A stretch of DNA of 64,000 bases, taken from the NCBI GenBank assembly GCA_034505495.1, contig JAPDQV010000005.1, forward strand, positions 64,115 through 128,114, written 5' to 3'. Both the position numbers and the translations under genes were made by a program. The notes beneath the pieces are model-generated. The model saw nothing but the letters and a program-made list of their open reading frames with translations, searched no databases and was not told the origin of the DNA. Positions 7,948 to 18,531 of the stretch are shown here, one piece after another; positions within the stretch are counted from its first letter, which is position 1; every line of letters begins with the position of its first letter. The stretch comes from a candidate division KSB1 bacterium. Its GTDB lineage: Bacteria > Zhuqueibacterota > Zhuqueibacteria > Residuimicrobiales > Krinioviventaceae.

Positions 7948-9522
7948 TCAAACCAAGGCATCGCTCTTTTTGCCGCGCCCTAATTTGAAGCGTTCGACGT
8001 CTATTTGATATTTTTGAATTTTATAGCCGATGATGCGTTCAGTCGTATCCAGAAGCCGCGCCGCCTTGGCGCGATTGCCGTGCGTCGCCTTGAGAGCATC
8101 CTGGATCAGTTCTTTCTCGTAGTTGGCTACCGCTGCCTCCAAGGAGATTCGCGGCAGCGTGCCGCTGCTCTCGGCGGTCTGCAGCGTGGGAGGTAAATGA
8201 TAACTGTGAATCACCTGATCATCGCACACCAACACCGCCCGTTCGATGCAGTTCTCAAGCTCGCGCACGTTTCCCGGCCAATGGTATTGGCGCAGCATGT
8301 CGATGGCCGGCGTCGAAATGCGCTTGATGGACTTTCCGTGCTTGCGGGCGTATTTCAGCAAAAAGTGGTCGGCCAGCAGCAAAATGTCGGATTGTCGCTC
8401 GCGCAGCGGCGGCAGCAGGATGGAAAAAACGTTCAGCCGGTAATAGAGATCCTCGCGGAACTTGCCCTGTTTCATACGCTCTTCGAGGTTGGCATTGGTG
8501 GCGGCAATGATGCGCACATCGACTTTGATGGTCTCGGTGCCGCCGACGCGTTCGAACTCCTGCTCCTGAAGCACCCGCAACAGTTTAACCTGGGTCATCG
8601 GACTGAGATCGCCGATCTCATCGAGGAAAATGGTGCCGCCGTCCGCCAGCTCAAAGCGTCCCTTTTTCTGCATCTTGGCGTCCGTAAAGGCGCCTTTTTC
8701 ATAGCCGAAGAATTCCGTTTCGATCAGCGTTTCCGGAATGGCGGCGCAGTTGACGCGCACGAAGGGTTTGTCGGCGCGGTGAGAATTGTAATGAATGGCT
8801 TGGGCAATCAGCTCCTTGCCGGTTCCCGATTCCCCACGGATCAGCACCGTCGTGTCGGCGCGCGCCACCTGCATGATGCGTTCGAACACTTCGCGCATTT
8901 CGTGGCTGTTGCCGATGATGTTTTGAAAGCTGAACTCATCGCGCAGGCGTGTCTGAAGTCTGGCGCTCTCTTCCAGCAGCTGCCGCTGATCCCGTTTGCG
9001 AATCTTGTCCAATCGGATAGCCTGCACCAAAGCGGAGGCAACCAGAGCAAGAAACTTTTTTGCGCTCTCATAATCGCGTTTGGCCTGATAAGGCAGATTA
9101 ACGATCAGGACGCCCAGCGTGTCATAGTCGAGAATGATGGGAACGCCGATAAAGCTCTGTTCACGATCTTTTTGCGGATCCCAGGAAGCCATGCGGTTGA
9201 GAAAAAGCGGCTCCTTGCTGACCTGCGGCACAACGATCGCTTTGCCGGTTTCAGCGATTCGCCCTGTTAATCCCTCACCCAAGCGATATTTGGTCTTGGC
9301 CGCTTCCAACTGATAGCCGATCGAAGCGGCCATCGAAAGGGTCTCTCCGTCCTCTTCAGCGAGAAAAACCGCTCCCGAACGGATATGATAAGAGTTCTTT
9401 AGGATTTTGAGCACGGCCATCAAAGATTCTTTTAGATCAAAGGTCCGACTGATGGCCGTATTGATTTCCAAAAGAATGGAAAGTTTGTTCAAAAGCCGTT
9501 CATCTTCCATGTTTTGCATCAT
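7948..9522 (-). CDS. GAF-AAA+-Fis sigma-54-dependent activator (NifA-like), GAFTDA variant
   Basis: A 524-residue enhancer-binding protein. Residues 1-180 are a GAF sensor (AVFLAEEDGETLSMAASIGYQL, GLTGRIAETGKAIVVPQV). Residues about 205-440 are the AAA+ core with Walker A GESGTGKE, Walker B GGTIFLDEIGDLS, and the arginine-finger region. The C-terminus is a Fis-type helix-turn-helix (THGNRAKAARLLDTTERII). The sigma-54 contact loop reads GAFTDA instead of the near-invariant GAFTGA; I checked the codons (ACG GAC GCC on the coding strand). It faces the PII-amt genes across a region with a clear sigma-54 promoter, so nitrogen regulation is the likely job. The MMQ start has GGGGAT upstream. Confidence 0.9.
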   Translation of the reverse strand: MMQNMEDERLLNKLSILLEINTAISRTFDLKESLMAVLKILKNSYHIRSGAVFLAEEDGETLSMAASIGYQLEAAKTKYRLGEGLTGRIAETGKAIVVPQVSKEPLFLNRMASWDPQKDREQSFIGVPIILDYDTLGVLIVNLPYQAKRDYESAKKFLALVASALVQAIRLDKIRKRDQRQLLEESARLQTRLRDEFSFQNIIGNSHEMREVFERIMQVARADTTVLIRGESGTGKELIAQAIHYNSHRADKPFVRVNCAAIPETLIETEFFGYEKGAFTDAKMQKKGRFELADGGTIFLDEIGDLSPMTQVKLLRVLQEQEFERVGGTETIKVDVRIIAATNANLEERMKQGKFREDLYYRLNVFSILLPPLRERQSDILLLADHFLLKYARKHGKSIKRISTPAIDMLRQYHWPGNVRELENCIERAVLVCDDQVIHSYHLPPTLQTAESSGTLPRISLEAAVANYEKELIQDALKATHGNRAKAARLLDTTERIIGYKIQKYQIDVERFKLGRGKKSDALV

Positions 9523-9784
9523 TACATCCCCATTTTAGTCACATTTTTGTTTATCGTTATATTAAAGTTACCTTTTTGCAGGATCATATTCAAGCAAAAT
9601 TTTTTTCTTTTAAAAGACCGATGATATCAGGGCTCTCCCAGAAGTGAAAAGAAAATCTTTTCCTTCAATTTTGTTACTTAATATTTTCCTAATTCATTTT
9701 TGATTATTTTTACCTTTTCCCCATCCAGACGCCTTAGCTTTTTAAATTCATTTATATCATTTATTTATAATCTTCTCATATTTT
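9523..9784. other. Divergent intergenic region between the sigma-54 activator and PII
   Basis: A very AT-rich 262-bp stretch. It must contain the minus-strand promoter of the activator and could hold its upstream binding sites, but I see no clear NifA-type (TGT-N10-ACA) or NtrC-type palindrome and no gene. Confidence 0.5.
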
Positions 9785-9800
9785 CGGCATTATGATTGCT
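9785..9800 (+). promoter_or_regulatory. Sigma-54 (-24/-12) promoter of the PII-amt operon
   Basis: CGGCATTATGATTGCT matches the TGGCAYRN4TTGCW consensus with the essential GG (9786-9787) and GC (9798-9799) exactly 10 nt apart. The predicted start of transcription is near 9811, about 40 nt before the PII ATG. A divergent sigma-54 activator gene lies next to it, which strengthens the call. Confidence 0.75.
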
Positions 9801-9851
9801 AATGAGCAGGCATACCTTAAAAACAACGTGTTAAAAAAATGGAGAAACGGT

Positions 9852-10193
9852 ATGAAACTCATCATTGCCTACATTCAGCCTGAAAAGCTGAATGCCGTAA
9901 AGCAGGCGCTTTATGAGCGCGAGATCTACAAAATTTCCGTCACCAATGCCCTGGGCTGCGGACAGCAAAGGGGCTATCATGAGACGTATCGCGGCGTGGA
10001 AATAGAAGTCAATTTGCTGAAAAAAGTCCGCATCGAGATTGCCGTGAACGATGCATTCGTGCAGCCGACCATTGAGGGTATTATTGCCGGTGCAAGGACC
10101 GGAAACATCGGCGACGGAAAAATTTTCATTCTCGACCTTGTGGAATGCATTCGCATTCGCACAGGCGAAACCGGCAGCGAAGCAATTGGTTGA
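9852..10193 (+). CDS. glnK: Nitrogen regulatory protein PII (GlnK-like) lacking the uridylylation tyrosine
   Basis: A 113-residue PII protein: [16 protein letters not shown], a T-loop near residues 37-55, and the B- and C-loop signatures [10 protein letters not shown] and IRIRTGETG that bind ATP/ADP and 2-oxoglutarate. The T-loop reads [18 protein letters not shown]. coli PII has LYRGAEYMVDFLPK there, so the uridylylated Tyr-51 is Ile; only the Tyr-46 equivalent remains. The real start is the ATG at 9852 with GGAG 7 nt upstream; the earlier ATG at 9792 lies inside the sigma-54 promoter. Immediate neighbour of amt, the usual partner that GlnK blocks. Confidence 0.9.
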   Translation: MKLIIAYIQPEKLNAVKQALYEREIYKISVTNALGCGQQRGYHETYRGVEIEVNLLKKVRIEIAVNDAFVQPTIEGIIAGARTGNIGDGKIFILDLVECIRIRTGETGSEAIG

Positions 10194-10220
10194 CGAATCA
10201 TAAAATTAATGAGGAAAAAA

Positions 10221-11561
10221 ATGATGAAAACCATTAGATTGAACTTGGCCTTTTTTGTCACGCTCTTTTTTTTATTCATCGTCAAAGATGCTTGGGCGAC
10301 CGACGCCGTTGCCGACGCGGCGGAAAAGCTGCAGTCGAACATGAACATCGTGTGGACGGCGGTAGCCGCTTTTCTTGTCTTTTTCATGCAGGCGGGATTC
10401 GCCATGGTGGAAGGCGGCTTTACCCGCGCCAAGAACACGGTCAACATCATGATGAAAAATCTTATGGATTTTTCTTTCGGTTCTTTGGCATTCTTTTTCA
10501 TCGGCTTCGGCCTGATGTTCGGCAAAAGCAACGGCCTGTTTGGAACCGAACACTTTATGCTGTCGGGCTACGACGCCATGAGCTCTGATTGGATTTGGAC
10601 CTTTTTGATCTTTCAGACGGTTTTTGCCGCTACGTCGGCGACGATTGTTTCCGGCGCCATGGCCGAGCGCACCAAGTTCTCCGCCTATCTTGTATACAGC
10701 ATCGTCATCAGCGCGCTTATCTATCCGATTTTCGGATCCTGGGCTTGGGGAGGGCTTCTCGACGGCGGCGGTTGGCTGGAAAAGTTGGGCTTTGTCGATT
10801 TCGCCGGCTCGACGGTCGTTCACTCAATCGGCGGTTGGCTGGCGCTGGCAGGCGCCGTCACCTTGGGCCCGCGAATCGGCAAATATGGACCGGACGGCAG
10901 TCCGCGCGCTATTCCCGGTCATAACATTGCCCTCGCCGCATTGGGCGTCTTTATCCTTTGGTTCGGCTGGTTCGGATTTAATCCGGGCTCCACGACTTTT
11001 GCCGACGGCAGCATCGGACGAATTGCGGTGACCACCAATTTAGCTGCGGCGGCAGGCGCCGTCACGGCTTTGATTACCTCTTGGACCATTTTGAAAAAGC
11101 CGGACGCATCAATGACTCTCAACGGCGTATTGGCGGGTCTTGTTGCCATTACGGCAGGCTGCGCCTCCGTAACTCCCGTCGCCTCCGTGCTGATCGGAGC
11201 CGTGGCTGGAATAGTTGTCGTATTGAGCGTTCTCTTTCTCGACCGCACTCTAAAAGTCGACGACCCGGTCGGCGCCGTCAGCGTTCACGCCGTATGCGGC
11301 GCATTCGGCACGCTCAGCGTTGGGCTGTTCCACACCGAAAACGGTCTTTTCTACGGCGGCGGCTTCAGATTACTCGGCGTGCAGGCTCTGGGTGTTCTGA
11401 CCGCCTTTATATGGGCTTTCGGATTAGGGCTCGCGCTTTTTGGTCTGTTGAAAAAGACCATCGGTCTGCGCACCTCGGCCGAGGAAGAGCTGCAGGGCTT
11501 GGACATCGGCGAACACGGCATGGAAGCTTATAGCGGTTTCCAGATTTTCATTACACAATAA
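10221..11561 (+). CDS. amt: Ammonium transporter Amt
   Basis: A 446-residue Amt/Rh channel of the inner membrane. It has a cleavable leader (LNLAFFVTLFFLFIVKDAWA), then about 11 membrane helices. Family signatures include FFMQAGFAMVEGGFTRAKN, the first pore histidine in VVHSIGGWLALAGA, NLAAAAGAVTAL and the second pore histidine in SVHAVCGAFGT. The start is the ATG at 10221 after GAGG; an ATG at 10209 precedes that ribosome site. It is separated from PII by 27 bp, so both are driven by the sigma-54 promoter, which fits ammonium uptake under nitrogen limitation with PII as gate. Confidence 0.95.
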   Translation: MMKTIRLNLAFFVTLFFLFIVKDAWATDAVADAAEKLQSNMNIVWTAVAAFLVFFMQAGFAMVEGGFTRAKNTVNIMMKNLMDFSFGSLAFFFIGFGLMFGKSNGLFGTEHFMLSGYDAMSSDWIWTFLIFQTVFAATSATIVSGAMAERTKFSAYLVYSIVISALIYPIFGSWAWGGLLDGGGWLEKLGFVDFAGSTVVHSIGGWLALAGAVTLGPRIGKYGPDGSPRAIPGHNIALAALGVFILWFGWFGFNPGSTTFADGSIGRIAVTTNLAAAAGAVTALITSWTILKKPDASMTLNGVLAGLVAITAGCASVTPVASVLIGAVAGIVVVLSVLFLDRTLKVDDPVGAVSVHAVCGAFGTLSVGLFHTENGLFYGGGFRLLGVQALGVLTAFIWAFGLGLALFGLLKKTIGLRTSAEEELQGLDIGEHGMEAYSGFQIFITQ

Positions 11562-11603
11562 TACTAACCCGTTTTACCGTTCATTTACGCAAGGAGGTCG
11601 AGC

Positions 11604-12284
11604 ATGAAAAAATCGTTGTTTCTCATTTTCCTGTCGGCGATCCTGGTGCAAACCCATGCGGCAGAGATCGGCTTTGCCGGCGATGTATCGCTGGTCTCTA
11701 CTTATGTCTTCCGCGGCTTGAAGCAGTTTGAGGGAGCCGCCCTGCAGAGCACCGCCGAGTTCTCGTACGGGCCCATCACCGGCGGACTCTGGATGTCGAG
11801 CTTTAACGGCCCCCTGGTTGTGGAAAATGATCCCTATGTAACTCTGACGCTGCCGACAGGTGACTTTGAGACACAGCTCGGCGTAATTCTATACAGCTAT
11901 GATTTTTTCGCCAGGCGGGAGTACACGGTGTATGAGCTGTCGGCCGGACTCGGCTATGGGCCCTTCAGCTTTGGCGCCTACTATTTGCCGGCACAGAGTT
12001 ACAAAAAAGACTCGCAAACTATCGATCTTGTTTCCGATCCGTTGTACTGGCTAGAAATTGGAGCCGAAACGACGTTCAAGGGTGCGGAACTATCGGCTCA
12101 GCTCGGCGCCGGCACCTATTCCGCCTACTTTACGACCGGCAATAACGAGAAATCGACGATCTGCCTGTTGCTTGGGATCGGGAAAAAGCTCAATGAACAC
12201 ATTGCCGTTCGGTGGAACTGGAACCTGGCGCTGGACGAATACACTGAAAACTGCTTTTTTCTTTCCGCCGGTTACACCTTTTAA
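11604..12284 (+). CDS. TorF-family (Gcw_chp) putative outer-membrane porin
   Basis: A 226-residue protein with a signal peptide (KKSLFLIFLSAILVQTHAAE) followed by alternating amphipathic strands and a C-terminal aromatic (SAGYTF), as in outer-membrane beta-barrels. The N-terminal SLVSTYVFRGLKQFEG matches the 'YxFRGxxQ' hallmark of the TorF/Gcw_chp family, which is often found next to amt and glnK. It probably serves ammonium or nitrogen-compound passage through the outer membrane, though that role is inference. Ribosome site AAGGAGG at 11590-11596. The operon ends just after it at a strong terminator. Confidence 0.8.
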   Translation: MKKSLFLIFLSAILVQTHAAEIGFAGDVSLVSTYVFRGLKQFEGAALQSTAEFSYGPITGGLWMSSFNGPLVVENDPYVTLTLPTGDFETQLGVILYSYDFFARREYTVYELSAGLGYGPFSFGAYYLPAQSYKKDSQTIDLVSDPLYWLEIGAETTFKGAELSAQLGAGTYSAYFTTGNNEKSTICLLLGIGKKLNEHIAVRWNWNLALDEYTENCFFLSAGYTF

Positions 12285-12290
12285 CTCTTC

Positions 12291-12323
12291 AAAGCCCCTG
12301 CCAATTGCTGCAGGGGCTTTTTA
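12291..12323 (+). terminator. Rho-independent terminator after glnK-amt-porin
   Basis: An 11-bp perfect stem (AAAGCCCCTGC / GCAGGGGCTTT) with a 6-nt loop, followed by a T-rich tail. Confidence 0.9.
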
Positions 12324-12584
12324 TTTCACTCCTATTTCCTATCTTTTTGTATTTTTAATTTTTATTTCCATCATTTTTGTATTTTTTTCGCAATATAACA
12401 GCGGCACAAGGTATTTTTTGCTTATTTCATTACCTTCTATTTTTATTGCAATTATGTTTTCTGTTTCCAATATGTCAATGTTTGCCTAAAAAAGGCATGA
12501 TGTTTGATATAAAAAGGGAAGATTTCCAACCAATCCTGATTGCAAAAAAAACGATTTGCCAGTTATTGTAAAAGGAGAGCAGTA
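12324..12584 (+). other. AT-rich leader of the second PII/glnN operon with a possible sigma-54 site
   Basis: The stretch is strongly AT-rich and holds no gene. At 12493-12508 AGGCATGATGTTTGAT resembles a sigma-54 promoter (GG 12494-12495) but has GA instead of GC at -12, so it is only a weak candidate. The ribosome site AAAGGAG lies at 12572-12578. Confidence 0.35.
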
Positions 12585-12923
12585 ATGAAAATGGTCACCG
12601 CTATTATACGTGAAGACCGCTTGGAAGCGGTTCGCGAGGCTTTGGCAAAAATCGGAATTTTCTCTTTAACGGTCAATCCGGTGCTGGGTCACGGCAATGC
12701 TCCGGGCCTCAGCAGCAGCCTTAAGGCGAAAACGCTGCCTTCTCTGCTGCCGAAGCTGAGAATCGACACCGCCGTCGACGATGAATTCGTCGAGCCGACC
12801 ATCGAAGCCATCATGACCGTCGCGCAGAGCGGCTATGTCGGCGACGGAAAAATTTTCGTTACTCCGTTGGAAGAAAGCGTACGCATCCGCACCGGCGAGC
12901 GCGGCCGCGTTGCCCTCAATTAA
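12585..12923 (+). CDS. Second PII-family protein with a diverged T-loop
   Basis: A 112-residue PII paralogue. The body is standard (MKMVTAIIREDRLEAV at the N-terminus, the conserved GYVGDGKIFV B-loop and SVRIRTGERG C-loop), so nucleotide and 2-oxoglutarate binding are likely kept. The T-loop is not: residues about 37-58 read NAPGLSSSLKAKTLPSLLPK, with no tyrosine and none of the usual YRGxEY. It therefore cannot be uridylylated at the classical site and probably has a different partner. It lies 49 bp before glnN, so glutamine synthetase III is the obvious candidate; that is inference. Start at 12585 with AAAGGAG upstream. Confidence 0.85.
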   Translation: MKMVTAIIREDRLEAVREALAKIGIFSLTVNPVLGHGNAPGLSSSLKAKTLPSLLPKLRIDTAVDDEFVEPTIEAIMTVAQSGYVGDGKIFVTPLEESVRIRTGERGRVALN

Positions 12924-12972
12924 CATCGGAAATAAATAAACATATAGCAAACTAAAACGAAAGGGTTCCGTA

Positions 12973-15177
<2,205 letters not shown>

Positions 15178-15187
15178 TCTTTACAAC

Positions 15188-15216
15188 CTAAAGCCCGCCC
15201 GAAAGGCGGGCTTTAG
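15188..15216 (+). terminator. Terminator hairpin after glnN
   Basis: A perfect 12-bp stem (CTAAAGCCCGCC / GGCGGGCTTTAG) with a CGAAA loop, 10 nt after the glnN stop. No long U-tract follows, but the stem itself ends in TTTAG. Confidence 0.75.
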
Positions 15217-15524
15217 ACTATATTAAAACAACGCCCGTCCGCTCAATAAAAAGGCCCGTCGGTTCGCCCCATCCTTATCAAAAACATTAAATCACTATTT
15301 CGGTAAAAAATAGAGCAATCCAGGCTGATGCATCGCCGAGGCCGCCCACTCACCTGATTTGAAGCCTGAGGTGCGAAAACGTCAAACCGTGCCTTGATCG
15401 CCCACGGCACCCTTTAACTTTTGCTCACAAACTCTATCTGATAATCAAAGCAAACTTGCCCTGACAATCCCGCCCGACTGATTTTTTATGCTGGTGCCAA
15501 GATGCCCGCATTGGAAAAGTCAGC
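15217..15524. other. Gene-free stretch upstream of the TPP riboswitch
   Basis: About 300 bp without a supported gene. It holds only weak short inverted repeats (for example CACCT...AGGTG near 15351-15374) and no coding signature on either strand. Confidence 0.5.
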
Positions 15525-15553
15525 TTGCATCCGCCGTAAAAACTGTGTATATT
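15525..15553 (+). promoter_or_regulatory. Sigma-70-type promoter of the TPP riboswitch/thiC
   Basis: TTGCAT (15525-15530) and TATATT (15548-15553) with a 17-nt spacer. The predicted start, near 15559-15560, coincides with the first base pair of the riboswitch P1 stem. Confidence 0.7.
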
Positions 15554-15558
15554 TTTTC

Positions 15559-15645
15559 GTCGCTAGGGGTGCAGAAATGCGCTGAGAGGGCAGGAAGCCC
15601 AACCCTTGGAACCTGAACCGGATAATGCCGGCGGAGGAAAGCGGC
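15559..15645 (+). ncRNA. TPP riboswitch (THI element)
   Basis: The aptamer shows the conserved blocks in order: AGGGGTGC, GCTGAGAG, ACCCTTGGAACCTGAACCGG, GATAATGCCGGCG and GAGGAAAGCGG. P1 is closed by GTCGCT (15559-15564) with AGCGGC (15640-15645). A small hairpin (GAATG 15647-15651 with CATTC 15661-15665) and a later T-rich run lie in the 160 nt before thiC and may form the expression platform, but that part is not clear. It predicts repression of thiC by thiamine pyrophosphate. Confidence 0.93.
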
Positions 15646-15807
15646 GGAATGATGTTTCAGCATTCTACCACTTGCTTCTCTTTTTATTCCCCTCTTGGCT
15701 GCTTCAGCGCCTCTTATCTTCCTATTTGATAACAGCGACAAAGCGGTATCATTCGCAAGAAAATGCGAGTGTACCATGCGCATTTAGAGTTATGAAGGAG
15801 AAGAACT

Positions 15808-17088
15808 ATGACGCAATTAGAGGCGGCGCGGTTAGGTATCTTTACGGATGCCATGCGGGCAGTCGTTGAGGAGGAACAGATTAGTCAAGACGATCTGTTG
15901 CGCGGCATTGCCGAAGGGCTTATTGTCGTGCCGAGTAATCCGCGCCATACGAGTCTGAGAGCTAAAGGGATCGGCAAAGGGCTGCGCACCAAAATCAACG
16001 TCAACATCGGCACTTCCTATGAATGCCACAATCCGGTGTTGGAAAAGAAAAAACTGGCGATCGCGTTGGCGCACGGCGCCGATGCCATTATGGACCTCAG
16101 CTTGGGCGACAATACACAAAGCTTCCGGACCTGGCTGGTTCAGGAGTGCCCGGTGCCGATAGGGACCGTGCCGATCTACGATGCGGTCGCATTCTCCGGC
16201 AAAGAGGTTAAGGACATCAGCATAGACGAGTGGTTTGCGGTAGTCGAGCAGCATGCGCGGGACGGAGTCGACTTTATGACCATTCATGCGGGATTGACGC
16301 AGGCGGGATTGGAGAGGCTCCGTCATCGCCCGCGACTGACGCACATTGTCAGCCGCGGCGGCAGTATTTTGGCCGAATGGATGACGGTCAACGACGCAGA
16401 AAACCCGTTTTATGAGCATTTCGATCGACTGTTGGAGATTGCGCGCGCGCACGATATCACGCTCAGCCTGGGCGACGGTCTGCGTCCTGGTTCTCTCGAA
16501 GACGCAACGGATGCAGCGCAGATTCAGGAACTCATCATTTTGGGGGAACTAACCTTAAAGGCCCGCGAATTTGGGGTGCAGGTGATGATCGAGGGTCCCG
16601 GCCATGTGCCGTTGTCTGAGATCGTCGCCAATATCCAGCTGCAGAAAAAGCTTTGTCACGGTGCGCCGTTTTATGTGCTCGGGCCGCTGGTGACCGACAT
16701 TGCGCCGGGCTATGATCACATCACGGCCGCCATCGGCGGAGCGATTGCAGCGGCGGCAGGTGCCGACTTTATTTGTTACGTCACGCCCGCCGAACACCTG
16801 CGATTGCCGAATTTGGACGACGTCAAAGAAGGCTTGATTGCCGCGCGCATTGCCGGGCACGCGGCCGACATTGCCAAAGGCGTGCCGGGTGCGGCAGAAT
16901 GGGATCGCCGCATGAGTCGAGCGCGCGCCGCCCTCGACTGGCCGGCGATGATCGAGACCGCCATCGATCCGCAAAAAGCCAAAGAATACCGCAACTCCAT
17001 TGACCTTCCGGATGAGCAGGTCTGCTCCATGTGCGGCGCCTATTGTGCGGCAAAACGTTCGCGCGAACTGTTTGTAAAATCCGAATGA
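15808..17088 (+). CDS. thiC: Phosphomethylpyrimidine synthase ThiC (short form)
   Basis: Radical-SAM conversion of aminoimidazole ribotide to the thiamine pyrimidine. The 426-residue length is the short ThiC form. Signatures: [112 protein letters not shown]. The C-terminal cluster motif is CSMCGAYC, with three residues before the last Cys, whereas the common long form has CSMCGPKFC with four. The TPP riboswitch directly upstream supports thiamine synthesis rather than the related benzimidazole synthase (BzaF). Start with AAGGAG upstream. Confidence 0.93.
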   Translation: MTQLEAARLGIFTDAMRAVVEEEQISQDDLLRGIAEGLIVVPSNPRHTSLRAKGIGKGLRTKINVNIGTSYECHNPVLEKKKLAIALAHGADAIMDLSLGDNTQSFRTWLVQECPVPIGTVPIYDAVAFSGKEVKDISIDEWFAVVEQHARDGVDFMTIHAGLTQAGLERLRHRPRLTHIVSRGGSILAEWMTVNDAENPFYEHFDRLLEIARAHDITLSLGDGLRPGSLEDATDAAQIQELIILGELTLKAREFGVQVMIEGPGHVPLSEIVANIQLQKKLCHGAPFYVLGPLVTDIAPGYDHITAAIGGAIAAAAGADFICYVTPAEHLRLPNLDDVKEGLIAARIAGHAADIAKGVPGAAEWDRRMSRARAALDWPAMIETAIDPQKAKEYRNSIDLPDEQVCSMCGAYCAAKRSRELFVKSE

Positions 17089-17171
17089 GAACATAACAGC
17101 ACCTCCCAGAGATTCCGCTTGCCCTTTTGCTCGGCATGTCTTAATTTTTTCAAAAGCGCAAAAAAGGAGCT

Positions 17172-17996
17172 ATGAATTCGCGAATCGATCTTTTGGGCGT
17201 CCTGCAAAAGGACTACAGCACTGCCGAGCCGACAAGCCGCCCTCTGTTTCCAGGGGTGCGCTTTTACTACCTTATGGTCGAACAAGTGATTGCGGCTTCG
17301 CACAAAGCCAAGCGCGGCATATTTACGCATGAAGACTATTATCGGCACGGCCTTGCCGTATTACGCGCCGTCGAGCGCGTCGGCGGCCGCATCGAAATCA
17401 GCGGCGTCAGCCAAGTTCCGCAGTTTCCAGGCCCCTATGTTTACGTCGCCAACCACATGAGTGTTTTGGAGACCATCATCCTTTCCTCCATGCTCTATCC
17501 GATCGGTGAACATACCTTTATTGTCAAACAAAGCCTGATCGATTATCCTGTCTTCAAACACATTATGCGGGCCATGGATCCCATTGTCGTCGGCCGTGTC
17601 AATCCGCGCGAAGACCTTGAAGTGGTGCTGCGCGAAGGCGTAAAAAAGCTGCAGGACGGCATCAGCGTGGTGGTTTTCCCGCAGCATACGCGCACGACGG
17701 AATTTATACCGGAGAAATTCAACACCTTGGGGATCAAGTTGGCCAAGCGCGGCGGCGCAACCGTGGTTCCCATCGCCCTTAAAACCGATTTTTGGGGGCA
17801 GGGTAAACTGATAAAAGATTTCGGCAGAATTTATCCGCAAAAAACCGTACGCTTTCGATTCGGTTCGCCGATCTCAATCACCGGAGACGGTCGGCAGGAG
17901 CATGCGGCGATTGTTCGGTTTATCGGCGACGCCTTGGCCGAATGGGAAGCGCTCGATCAATCGGCCAATAAAGCGCGCAACCGGCTTTCATCCTGA
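17172..17996 (+). CDS. PlsC-like lysophospholipid acyltransferase with variant motifs
   Basis: A 274-residue member of the glycerolipid acyltransferase superfamily. Block I reads NHMSVLET (H-x4-E instead of H-x4-D), the substrate block has VGRVNPREDLEVV, and block III reads FPQHTRTTEF instead of FPEGTRS. This pattern is shared by a side branch annotated as 1-acylglycerol-3-phosphate acyltransferase. No clear membrane helix is present, so it may be peripheral. It starts at 17172 after AAAGGAG and overlaps the 3' end of the convergent thioredoxin-like gene by 40 bp. Confidence 0.75.
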   Translation: MNSRIDLLGVLQKDYSTAEPTSRPLFPGVRFYYLMVEQVIAASHKAKRGIFTHEDYYRHGLAVLRAVERVGGRIEISGVSQVPQFPGPYVYVANHMSVLETIILSSMLYPIGEHTFIVKQSLIDYPVFKHIMRAMDPIVVGRVNPREDLEVVLREGVKKLQDGISVVVFPQHTRTTEFIPEKFNTLGIKLAKRGGATVVPIALKTDFWGQGKLIKDFGRIYPQKTVRFRFGSPISITGDGRQEHAAIVRFIGDALAEWEALDQSANKARNRLSS

Positions 17997-18346
17997 TAGC
18001 CTACTAGAATATCGGCAATCTTACCTTCTTGAACCAGGACGAGAGTCGGCGTGGCCATAACGCCGAACTGTTGCGCCGTGCGGACATCGCGCGAAACATC
18101 CTCGAGCAAGATGCGCTTGTCATGTTGTGCCAGGCTTCTGACAATCGGCGTCATCGGTCTGCAGGCGCGGCAGGAAGGGCTATAAAAGTAAAACAGCACC
18201 TTGCCGCGGCGCATCAGCGCATCCAGCCTGCCGCCCAATTGCGGAACATCTTTTCCCCGCTTGGACTGCATCTTTCGGACCATAACGATCTGCAAAACCA
18301 CAAACAAAACGAGGACCGTCAAAATGATTCCAAGAGCTATGAGCAT
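17957..18346 (-). CDS. Membrane-anchored thioredoxin-like protein (CRAC motif)
   Basis: A 129-residue protein with one N-terminal membrane helix (LIALGIILTVLVLFVVLQIV) and a thioredoxin fold behind it. The redox motif is SPSCRACRPM (CxxC), and the cis-proline loop is MATPTLV. It probably faces the periplasm or cytoplasm as a disulfide oxidoreductase; the side cannot be decided. The last 40 bp overlap the end of the acyltransferase gene on the other strand. Confidence 0.8.
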   Translation of the reverse strand: MLIALGIILTVLVLFVVLQIVMVRKMQSKRGKDVPQLGGRLDALMRRGKVLFYFYSPSCRACRPMTPIVRSLAQHDKRILLEDVSRDVRTAQQFGVMATPTLVLVQEGKIADILVGYQDESRLRALLAD

Positions 18347-18531
18347 TTTATCCTTCCGTGATTAAATGATTTTCGTCTGCCTCGATAAATTTTCTTTATT
18401 GCAACGAAAAACTGTAAATTGCTTTATCGAATTTTTCGGATGCTTTAACGGCGTAAAAGATTCAAAAGTAAATCACTCCTGCCGGGATCTCTCGAACCGA
18501 CTACTCTATTTTTAGAAATACAGAGGAAATT

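Noticed and set aside
8197-9270. 357-codon plus-strand open frame within the sigma-54 activator
   Set aside because: Antisense to an intact AAA+ protein, no ribosome site or motif.
12533-12546. Second sigma-54 site at CTGATTGCA
   Set aside because: TTGCA is present but no GG lies 10 nt before the GC.
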